DNA of 28,331 bases from IMG/VR virus record IMGVR_UViG_3300032236_000999, positions 1 to 28,331 of that record. One strand, given 5' to 3'. Each line of letters opens with the position of its first letter. Positions within the stretch are counted from its first letter, which is position 1. This document shows, one piece after another, positions 6,613-11,757 of the stretch. The notes beneath the pieces are model-generated. The model was not told where the DNA came from and did no database searches. It worked only from the letters and a program-made list of their open reading frames with translations. Source of the DNA: a virus. The translations under genes were made by a program, and so were the position numbers.

Positions 6613-7041
6613 CTAACGCCCCACGAGGGCGACGACGCGGCGGGCGTAGTCGGTCGCCGGGAAACCTCGCTTGCGGGCGGCGGTAAAGCCAAGGTTCCAA
6701 GCGGAGGCCAGTTGGGTCGGGGAGGGGTTGGGTATGCCTACGAGGGCGAAACGGCGTCTCAAGTCACGCAGGAAGGCAAGGGCGACGATGTCTTGCGAGG
6801 ACGGGGTGCGCCAATCGGTGCGGGGGACGGTGCGGAGACGCTCGCGGGCTAGTTGGGCGTTGGCATCACGCCAGGAGGAGGCGTGAAGCTGATAACGACC
6901 CAAGGCCGCTCCGTGATCGCCGACCGCCAGCCGATTGCCGCCAGACTCGACCTGACCGAGGGCGACCAACAGGCGGGCGTCCGTCTGGGCGAGGGCCGAG
7001 CAACCGAAGAGCAGCAGGGCGACGACAGGGAAGTGGGTCAT
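6613..7041 (-). CDS. Secreted lysozyme-like transglycosylase (candidate endolysin)
   Basis: This is a 142-residue protein with an N-terminal export signal (MTHFPVVALLLFGCSALAQ); cleavage after ALA or lipidation at C14 are both possible, though FGC is a poor lipobox. The mature part carries VALGQVESGGNR, with E32 as the expected catalytic glutamate, then ALGRYQLHASSWRDA, the Gly-x-x-Gln pattern of SLT/goose-type lysozymes. It should cut peptidoglycan glycan strands. The Sec-type signal suggests holin-independent export, or a virion/plug role. It lies in the left block, away from the holin, and overlaps its upstream gene by four bases. Confidence 0.75.
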   Translation of the reverse strand: MTHFPVVALLLFGCSALAQTDARLLVALGQVESGGNRLAVGDHGAALGRYQLHASSWRDANAQLARERLRTVPRTDWRTPSSQDIVALAFLRDLRRRFALVGIPNPSPTQLASAWNLGFTAARKRGFPATDYARRVVALVGR

Positions 7042-7292
7042 GGCTTAATTCCTTCTACGCGGTGGATGACCTTGCCGTTTTCCACGAAGTCGATGCCGGG
7101 CGTCTGCGGATTGAACGCACCAATGGACGCACCTAGGAAGACCGCCAAGACCTTGGACTTTCCGTGTTCGTCAATCAACGCCTGGACTTCGGGCGTCGGT
7201 TCGTCGATTGCCTTGCGTGCAGATGCGATGATTTCGTTGGCAAGTTGCTCAGGGGTAATGCCCTTGAGGACGTATGGCTTAGGTTCCTTCAC
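7038..7292 (-). CDS. Hypothetical protein, 84 residues
   Basis: This GTG-started gene (7292) has a good Shine-Dalgarno, GGAGGTG at 7298-7304, and a four-base overlap with the preceding stop. The protein has an amphipathic N-terminal helix (PEQLANEIIASARKAIDE) and a short hydrophobic stretch (SKVLAVFLGASIGAF) too weak to call as a membrane span. No family is recognised. The start region nearly duplicates that of the gene at 1-248. Confidence 0.6.
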   Translation of the reverse strand: MKEPKPYVLKGITPEQLANEIIASARKAIDEPTPEVQALIDEHGKSKVLAVFLGASIGAFNPQTPGIDFVENGKVIHRVEGIKP

Positions 7293-7507
7293 GACCGCAC
7301 CTCCACAGGGTTGAGCGGGGACAGGCGGCCTCGGTGCGACCAGTTGCGGTCGGGCTTGAACTTGAGGTTCAGCCGCTTGGCGGCGTGCGCCACCGAGTTG
7401 TATTTCAGGCCGTGTTGCTTGGCGAAGGCCGACAGCATCACGGAGGACGGGTCGGGGACTTCAGCCAGGAGCGACTTCACGAGGCCGTAGCGGGTGCGGG
7501 TCTTCAT
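7289..7507 (-). CDS. Small putative helix-turn-helix protein
   Basis: This is a 72-residue basic protein. LSAFAKQHGLKYNSVAHAAKRL fits a helix-turn-helix: a first helix, a GLKYNSV turn, then a second helix with basic residues. It could be a small DNA-binding regulator, but no particular family is recognised. It is coupled by four-base overlaps to both neighbours. Confidence 0.55.
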   Translation of the reverse strand: MKTRTRYGLVKSLLAEVPDPSSVMLSAFAKQHGLKYNSVAHAAKRLNLKFKPDRNWSHRGRLSPLNPVEVRS

Positions 7508-7821
7508 CGGTTCTTAGGGGTCAGGGAGTGGCAGACCTTCGTCCCGCAGGGGAACGTGTAGGACATCTGGACGCCGACAAGGCTACCAGCGGCGACGTAG
7601 GGCTGGAAGGACACGTCGTAGAGTCCGTCCTCCTTGCACATCGACGCGTAGGAGTCGCAATGACGCTTGGCGTGGGGCAGGGCGTGCTTGGCGGAGACAT
7701 AGTCGCCGGTGATCACGCGGTCGTTGAGGAAGCCAAGCTCCCAGATGAGGGCTTTGACTGCTGGGTGGTGGGTGAATGCCCCGACAAGCGGGGCGAGGTC
7801 TTCGTTGGGTGGTGTGGGCAT
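7504..7821 (-). CDS. Hypothetical protein, 105 residues
   Basis: The leader contains ACGCTCTCCCACC immediately before ATG 7821, related to the leader motif of the genes at 8218, 8543 and 8829. The protein has four cysteines (CDSYASMCKEDG; FPCGTKVCHSL) that could bind metal or form disulfides, but their spacing matches no family I know. The N-terminal half is helical. Function unknown. Confidence 0.6.
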   Translation of the reverse strand: MPTPPNEDLAPLVGAFTHHPAVKALIWELGFLNDRVITGDYVSAKHALPHAKRHCDSYASMCKEDGLYDVSFQPYVAAGSLVGVQMSYTFPCGTKVCHSLTPKNR

Positions 7822-7833
7822 GGTGGGAGAGCG

Positions 7834-8103
7834 TTATCGGATGCGGAGGGTCTTGAGGATGACGGCGTCGTGCTTTGCGCTGGCCTCGTCGACCTTGAGG
7901 CGGGCTTTGAGCAGTCGGTGGTGGACGCGGCGACGGACGGCGGGCGACACGTCCCGCAGGAGGTGGCGGTATTCGCGGTTCCAGAAGAAACCGAAGCCCA
8001 TGTAGTCGGGCGTTCCGGCAAGGGTATGGTCGATGCCCATGAGGATGGCGAAGGCAGGGGCGGTGACCGTTGTCTGGATGTCGATGCGGCGGGGTTCAGC
8101 CAT
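7834..8103 (-). CDS. Hypothetical protein, 89 residues
   Basis: The N-terminal half has an alternating pattern (RRIDIQTTVTAPAFAILMG) and an aromatic loop (DYMGFGFFWNREY). The C-terminal half is a basic helix (AVRRRVHHRLLKARLKVDEA). No family is recognised. It starts four bases after the stop of the small membrane peptide gene. Confidence 0.6.
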   Translation of the reverse strand: MAEPRRIDIQTTVTAPAFAILMGIDHTLAGTPDYMGFGFFWNREYRHLLRDVSPAVRRRVHHRLLKARLKVDEASAKHDAVILKTLRIR

Positions 8104-8107
8104 GGGA

Positions 8108-8218
8108 TTAGAACTTGGGGTTGTCGATGATCTCGATGACGTTGGGGCCGTCGGCGAGGGCGAGGACGAGCAGCGTCAAGGCGGCGATGGCGAGGAGGAT
8201 GAGGATGAGGCGGGTCAT
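8108..8218 (-). CDS. 36-residue single-span membrane peptide
   Basis: The start at 8218 gives 36 residues: a membrane segment (LILILLAIAALTLLVLALA) and a short polar tail (DGPNVIEIIDNPKF). The leader CCCAACAACGCTCCCATG is part of a 32-base repeat also found before the gene at 8543. Such tiny membrane peptides occur in phage lysis and superinfection regions, but no specific function can be assigned. Confidence 0.6.
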   Translation of the reverse strand: MTRLILILLAIAALTLLVLALADGPNVIEIIDNPKF

Positions 8219-8249
8219 GGGAGCGTTGTTGGGTGGGAGATTAGATGAC
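8218..8249 (-). repeat. 32-base direct repeat, copy 1
   Basis: Identical to 8546-8577. It spans the last two codons (Val-Ile) and stop of the 8241-8543 gene and the whole spacer up to the A of the next ATG. Confidence 0.95.
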
Positions 8250-8543
8250 AAACCAAGAACAGGCGCTTTCAAGGTCGCCGTTAGCCCAGAGGCGGCGGGG
8301 CTTGCCGTCGAACATATACAGGCAATAAGTGTAAGGCGTGCCGACCGGATAGCCGTCACCTTCGACCGCGTAGCCAGAGCCGGGAACCTTGCGGGCGGCC
8401 TGCTCGGCGACTAGGTTGGCTTGGGCTTCGCTGGCTTCCTTGATTGTAGCCGCGTTGTTGCTCTTGCGGGCTTGCCAGTAAGCAGCGGCGACTGCGGAGG
8501 CGGCTTGGATTTCTGGCGACTTGTTGTTGATGCGTTGTTTCAT
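8241..8543 (-). CDS. Repeat-flanked hypothetical protein, 100 residues
   Basis: ATG 8543 is preceded by AACGCTCCCACA. The N-terminal half is an alanine-rich helical region (AASAVAAAYWQARKSNN; EAQANLVAEQAARK). The C-terminal half is a small beta-type domain with GSGYAVEGDGYPVGTPYTYC and a Trp-Phe-Val-Ile end. No family is recognised. The gene is bracketed by perfect 32-base direct repeats (8218-8249 and 8546-8577), so recombination between them would remove it cleanly and join its neighbours with an intact spacer. This is the structure expected of an exchangeable cassette. Confidence 0.65.
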   Translation of the reverse strand: MKQRINNKSPEIQAASAVAAAYWQARKSNNAATIKEASEAQANLVAEQAARKVPGSGYAVEGDGYPVGTPYTYCLYMFDGKPRRLWANGDLESACSWFVI

Positions 8544-8545
8544 TG

Positions 8546-8577
8546 TGGGAGCGTTGTTGGGTGGGAGATTAGATGAC
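8546..8577 (-). repeat. 32-base direct repeat, copy 2
   Basis: Identical to 8218-8249. Here it spans the final Val-Ile codons and stop of the 8569-8829 gene and the spacer before ATG 8543. A shorter relative (15 identical bases ending at the start codon) lies at 8827-8841. Confidence 0.95.
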
Positions 8578-8829
8578 GAGAAGTTTGCGGCACGCCGTGT
8601 AGATGGCATTGTAGGACTTTTCGGCTGCTTGGTAGCGAGACAAGGCGTTGACGCGAACGCAGCGGGCGTCGTTGCGATCACCGGCACAGGCAGAAGTGTC
8701 GGCAAGGACGGACTGCAATTCATGCTCGGCGGTGGCTACTGCGGAAGCGGCGTCCTTAAACTCTGCCTTGGCGGCGTAAAGAGCGCGGAGCAGATAATCT
8801 TCGGTGGCGGCGATGTTGGTGTTGGTCAT
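8569..8829 (-). CDS. Helical hypothetical protein, first gene of the left operon
   Basis: This is an 86-residue, alanine-rich helical protein (LLRALYAAKAEFKDAASAVATAEHEL) with three cysteines, ending LLVI. ATG 8829 has the AACGCTCCCACA leader. An upstream TTG (8904) would add 25 residues but lies in the intergenic region and lacks support. It is the first gene after the intrinsic terminator, so its level probably reports the promoter of the left operon. Family unknown. Confidence 0.65.
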   Translation of the reverse strand: MTNTNIAATEDYLLRALYAAKAEFKDAASAVATAEHELQSVLADTSACAGDRNDARCVRVNALSRYQAAEKSYNAIYTACRKLLVI

Positions 8830-8901
8830 TGTGGGAGCGTTGGGTTGCTTGGTGCGTTCATGAACTTGTCCACTTTGCTCCCATCCGTCAATGTCCTTTT
8901 T

Positions 8902-8937
8902 CAAAGAATGTTTAACCCGCCAGAAAAGACGCGTTAA
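8902..8937 (-). promoter_or_regulatory. Candidate promoter of the left operon
   Basis: On the minus strand TTAACG (8937-8932), 17 bases, then TAAACATTCTTTG (8914-8902). The position just after a terminator and before a new gene block fits a promoter. The downstream 13 bases recur with one change at 6567-6555. Hexamer matches are weak, so confidence is low. Confidence 0.35.
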
Positions 8938-8973
8938 GCCCCCAGCCCGACCCTAAGACGCCAGCCATGGCGT

Positions 8974-9013
8974 AAAAAGAAGACTCCCCCTTGTCACTCG
9001 ACAGAGGGGGGAG
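8974..9013 (-). terminator. Intrinsic terminator after the late/lysis operon
   Basis: On the minus strand a GC-rich stem (CTCCCCCCTCTGTC paired with GACAAGGGGGAG, with small bulges; loop GAGT) is followed directly by TCTTCTTTTT. This is a standard Rho-independent terminator and marks the border between the two transcription units. Confidence 0.85.
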
Positions 9014-9081
9014 CCGTTATGCCTTCAGGTTGCCCGACCTGCCCAGCCTGTCAACCCCTTGTTAGACCCCTCTAGGATGCC

Positions 9082-9366
9082 CTAGGAAGCCTTTTGACGG
9101 CGGAAGCGTAGGAAGACCGCCACCCCTACCCCGACGCACCCGACCGCCAACGCCCAGCCCAAGTCCCGGCAAGCCTTCAGCCCCAAGGTCGCGGAGGTGA
9201 GTTGCCGTTCAAGGTTCTTGTCGTCCGACTTCGTGCCAGCGTCGGTAATCAGCATGACCATGGCGTTGGTGTCCTGGAACGAGCTCAAGATGTAATCGGC
9301 GATGTAGGCCACGGCGAACGCCCCGACAGCCGAACAGACGAGCAGGGCAACGGTCGCCCACATCAT
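9082..9366 (-). CDS. Two-span membrane protein of the lysis cassette
   Basis: The ATG at 9366 (MMWATVALL) was chosen because it lies seven bases after the holin stop, with AGGAAG upstream; a start at 9411 would overlap the holin gene by 38 bases. The 94-residue product has a membrane segment right at the N-terminus, a polar middle (DAGTKSDDKNLERQLTSA), and a second membrane segment (LGWALAVGCVGVGVAVFLRF) followed by a basic tail. The topology would suit a second holin, an antiholin or an accessory lysis protein. It is the last gene before the terminator. Confidence 0.65.
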   Translation of the reverse strand: MMWATVALLVCSAVGAFAVAYIADYILSSFQDTNAMVMLITDAGTKSDDKNLERQLTSATLGLKACRDLGWALAVGCVGVGVAVFLRFRRQKAS

Positions 9367-9373
9367 GTTCGTC

Positions 9374-9760
9374 TCACTTCCTGCGCTTGGCTGGCTTTTT
9401 GGCTTTGCCATTGGAAGGGAGTTTCTTCGACACCTTGGCTACTTCGGCCTCGCCGCGTGCCTTGATGTATTTCAGGAGATAGTCCAAGACCTCGGGGGCT
9501 GCGTAGCCCGCCGCACCGATGGCTCCCATCCGCAGTCCAGGGGAAGAGATATGGTCTTGGATGGCGTACCCGACAAGGGCCGCCGTGATCGCAGCAGCGC
9601 TGATGCGGCGGAAGACCCAGCCCGGTGAGACAGGTTCGGTCGATAGGAGCAGTCGTGCCGTCATCGCCAGCCCGCCGAGGATGGAGGCCACCAGCCCGTC
9701 TTTGACGATGGCTTGGGTCTGCTCGGAGTCGAGCGGCGAGGCGGGGGGAGGGGGACTCAT
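9374..9760 (-). CDS. LydA-like phage holin
   Basis: This is a 128-residue protein with three hydrophobic segments (about 22-39, 50-68 and 76-98) and a strongly basic C-terminus (KKPAKRRK). The pattern GLVASILGGLAMTARLLLS, RRISAAAITAALVGYA and GYAAPEVLDYLLKYI resembles LydA/holin-3 family proteins (PF16083). It would form membrane holes that time lysis. It overlaps the HExxH gene by four bases and is followed by a two-span membrane protein, forming a compact lysis cassette. Confidence 0.75.
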   Translation of the reverse strand: MSPPPPASPLDSEQTQAIVKDGLVASILGGLAMTARLLLSTEPVSPGWVFRRISAAAITAALVGYAIQDHISSPGLRMGAIGAAGYAAPEVLDYLLKYIKARGEAEVAKVSKKLPSNGKAKKPAKRRK

Positions 9761-10053
9761 CGGCTGATGCGGACGGGCGTTGAATGCTTGCCCAACAATA
9801 CTCGGCGATAGTTCTGCGACCAGAGGGTGCGGGACAGTTCCTTGCCGAGTCGGTCAATCTCGCCTTCGGGGAGGTCGGGAAGGCTGATGTGCAGTTGCTC
9901 ATGGCAAAGCACCTCAAGTTCCCGACGCGGGGACAAGCGGGGGTCAATCTCGATGAGGGGGTGGTCGGGGTCGCAGGTCGCCTGACCCCACGCCTGTTCC
10001 TTCCCCAGCGGCCTCCAGACGACCTTAGGCTGTCGGGTCTTTCGGCGCGGCAT
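9757..10053 (-). CDS. Small HExxH zincin-like protein
   Basis: This is a 98-residue protein with CHEQLHISLPDLPEGEID: H51, E52 and H55 form the zinc-protease motif, and E64/E66 could give the third ligand. The rest is short, with a basic start (MPRRKTRQPK) and a helical C-terminus. Proteins of this kind, with HE-x-x-H followed by LPDLPE, are known to me from phage genomes as putative metallopeptidases of unknown substrate. ATG 10053 overlaps the upstream gene by 29 bases. Its place between spanin candidate and holin suggests a role in lysis or envelope processing, which is inference. Confidence 0.65.
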   Translation of the reverse strand: MPRRKTRQPKVVWRPLGKEQAWGQATCDPDHPLIEIDPRLSPRRELEVLCHEQLHISLPDLPEGEIDRLGKELSRTLWSQNYRRVLLGKHSTPVRISR

Positions 10054-10753
10054 CGGGCTTCGGGCGTTTGAACCACCAGAGGACGCCGCCCACGATTGCC
10101 GACAAGGCGACGATGCCGATGATGGCAGGGACGAAGTAGGGCGAGGCGAAGAGGTAAGGCATCGCACCGATCGCGGAGCCGACAAGGAATGCCGCACCCG
10201 CTCGGATGTATTGACCGAGGATGGCAAGACCTAGGGCGGCGAGGAAACAAGCCCCAGCGGCGACGGTGAAGGCGTTCCTGATGCCCTCCGTCTTGACCCG
10301 CTCGACTTCTGCCGTCAGGTCGGTGATGCGCTTGTTGGCGGCATCAAGGGCGGCCTTGTTCTTGGAGGCGTCCGCTTCGGCCTTCGCCCAGTTTGCGTCA
10401 ATCGCCGCCAAGAGCTTCGCCCCGGCTTCCATCGCCCGCTTATACTCCGCAGGGTCAGCCCGCTTCACGCGTTCGCCGATGTAGGCGAGGTTGTGGGGGT
10501 CGGGGGCAGGGAGGTAGGAGGCCACGACGGCAAGTTCCTTTTCCACGACCTCGGCCTTTCCCTGGGCGTTGGCGTTGCGGGCGACCTGCACCCCAGCGGA
10601 TACGCGGGCGTCGGATTTGTCGATCTGGTCGCCGACCTTGGTGAAGTTGTCGACAGGGGGCGTGGCAACGCCCGTCCCTTGGGTGTCGGGGGAAACCGCA
10701 TTACACCCCAGGAGCAGGATTACCAAAATCGACCCTATCGTAAAACGGTTCAT
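10025..10753 (-). CDS. Lipoprotein with coiled coil and C-terminal membrane segments (spanin candidate)
   Basis: This is a 242-residue protein with an N-terminal lipoprotein signal ending LLLGC (C17 would be lipidated). A soluble region (about 20-158) follows, including a coiled coil near 108-156 (AAIDANWAKAEADASKNKAA; ITDLTAEVERVKTEG). Three membrane segments come next (about 161-183, 184-203 and 206-228), then a basic tail. A lipid anchor at one end and inner-membrane segments at the other is the layout of unimolecular spanins (such as T1 gp11), which join inner and outer membranes in the last step of lysis. Known u-spanins have a single C-terminal span, so three spans is unusual. Position beside the holin supports the call; other membrane roles remain possible. 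Confidence 0.6.
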   Translation of the reverse strand: MNRFTIGSILVILLLGCNAVSPDTQGTGVATPPVDNFTKVGDQIDKSDARVSAGVQVARNANAQGKAEVVEKELAVVASYLPAPDPHNLAYIGERVKRADPAEYKRAMEAGAKLLAAIDANWAKAEADASKNKAALDAANKRITDLTAEVERVKTEGIRNAFTVAAGACFLAALGLAILGQYIRAGAAFLVGSAIGAMPYLFASPYFVPAIIGIVALSAIVGGVLWWFKRPKPDAAPKDPTA

Positions 10754-10765
10754 GCCGAATTACGA

Positions 10766-10906
10766 TTACTTGCCTTTGAGGGCGTCGAGCAGCTTGCGGC
10801 CTTCGGTCTCCTTGGCTTCCAGCTTCGCCTTGTTGTTGCGATAGACGAGGATGCCGCCGAGGATGCCGATGAGCAGGCCGGTGAGGAAGATATAGACGTA
10901 GGACAT
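10766..10906 (-). CDS. 46-residue single-span membrane protein
   Basis: The start at 10906 gives MSYVYIFLTGLLIGILGG, one N-terminal membrane segment to about residue 22, then a charged helix (NNKAKLEAKETEGRKLLDAL). Topology is N-out or signal-anchor like. The layout resembles a minimal inner-membrane spanin or lysis accessory, but the coiled coil is too short to span the periplasm. It sits directly upstream of the spanin candidate. Confidence 0.6.
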   Translation of the reverse strand: MSYVYIFLTGLLIGILGGILVYRNNKAKLEAKETEGRKLLDALKGK

Positions 10907-10910
10907 TGTT

Positions 10911-11105
10911 TTACGAGAGTTGGAGTTCCGCGATCTTCGCATCCACCTCGGCGTCGGTCCCGATGATGGCCTGCCACGCGGTGAAGTAGCGGGTGGCCTT
11001 CGTGGCGATGGCTCGGAGGATGACCTTCTTGCCATCGTGGAGGACGATGGTCTGACCGGCCTTGATGTTGATGTCGCGGGGCGACGGAAGGATGGGGGAG
11101 GACAT
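10911..11105 (-). CDS. Small hypothetical protein, 64 residues
   Basis: ATG 11105 shares one base with the preceding TAA (TAATG). The protein is beta-rich in the middle (INIKAGQTIVLHDGKKVILRAIATKA split by turns) with a helical end (DAEVDAKIAELQLS). No family is recognised. It lies between tail-tip genes and the lysis cassette. Confidence 0.6.
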   Translation of the reverse strand: MSSPILPSPRDINIKAGQTIVLHDGKKVILRAIATKATRYFTAWQAIIGTDAEVDAKIAELQLS

Positions 11106-11530
11106 TAGACGTAGTTGATGGGAAGGGTCGCCTTCACGCCGTTGACGACGAGGTAGAGGTAGGCGTCGGCGGGGAAGGTGTCGAAGGTGGTCGTATAAGT
11201 CCACGTGGAGGTCGTGGAGACCGCACCCTTGGCGTCCTGGGAGATAGAGCCGTCGGCATTCTCGACGACGATGGTCACCGCGTTGGCGACGTAGGAATTG
11301 ACTGGCTTGAAATCAATCTGCCATTGGCCAGGGGATGGATAAGTCCCGGAGAAGGCCACGGTCGTCACGTTGGCAAAGGAGAAGACGTCCCCGAGGTTGA
11401 CGCCAGCGGTCGCCGCCGTGGTCTGGACGGAGCCGTCGTTGAAGGTGATGCCCGAGGACGGCACAGGGTTGGAGAGCTTCCCTGCAAGGAGGGAGTCCGT
11501 CGTGCCTGCGCTGTATAGGTTCAGAGCCAT
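11105..11530 (-). CDS. Small tail-fibre-like protein
   Basis: This is a 141-residue Ser/Thr/Val-rich protein of beta type. The motif SSGITFNDGSVQTTAA closely resembles SSITFADSTVQTTAAV in the large fibre just upstream, a segment common in phage tail fibres near chain-folding domains. The N-terminus (MALNLYSAGTTDSLLAGKLSNP) looks like an attachment sequence, and the C-terminal 90 residues could be a small beta-sandwich. It is probably a second fibre or fibre-tip component. It shares one base with each neighbour. Confidence 0.6.
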   Translation of the reverse strand: MALNLYSAGTTDSLLAGKLSNPVPSSGITFNDGSVQTTAATAGVNLGDVFSFANVTTVAFSGTYPSPGQWQIDFKPVNSYVANAVTIVVENADGSISQDAKGAVSTTSTWTYTTTFDTFPADAYLYLVVNGVKATLPINYV

Positions 11531-11748
11531 TAGGAGAGTTTAGCCAGCAGGGCTTTGACCTGTGCCTCAAGTTCGGCGATGCGGTCGGCGTCCGTCTTGA
11601 TGGGCTGTTCGGCTTGGTAGGCGACCGAGACGAGATACTCGTCCGTCATCTCTTCGTTGCCGAGGACTTGGCGTCCGTCTTGGCAGGTGATGGAGAGGCG
11701 GTCGTCGGAGCGAGTCCAAGTTAGGCCGTTGTGATCGGTGAAGGGCAT
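11530..11748 (-). CDS. Small hypothetical protein with C-terminal coiled coil
   Basis: This is a 72-residue protein with a beta-rich start (LTWTRSDDRLSITCQDGRQV) and a heptad-type end (ADRIAELEAQVKALLAKLS). It lies between two tail-fibre genes; the layout suits a fibre chaperone or trimeric tip piece, but there is no direct evidence. Confidence 0.6.
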   Translation of the reverse strand: MPFTDHNGLTWTRSDDRLSITCQDGRQVLGNEEMTDEYLVSVAYQAEQPIKTDADRIAELEAQVKALLAKLS

Positions 11749-11757
11749 GGTCGTAAA

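Larger units (their letters stand above)
8830..9081. other. 252-base intergenic region between operons
   Basis: No credible gene is seen on either strand. The minus strand reads, in transcription order, end of the lysis cassette, small inverted repeats (for example 9072-9085 and 9026-9042), a strong terminator (8974-9013), a promoter-like element (8902-8937) and a leader of about 70 bases before ATG 8829. Confidence 0.7.

Noticed and set aside
9026-9054. TTGACA at 9054-9049 (minus strand) as a -35 promoter box
   Set aside because: No acceptable -10 hexamer lies 16-18 bases downstream, and a terminator follows within 40 bases.
8830-9081. A tRNA or small structured RNA gene in the large gap
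   Set aside because: No cloverleaf or T-arm motif is seen; the strongest structure is the terminator.
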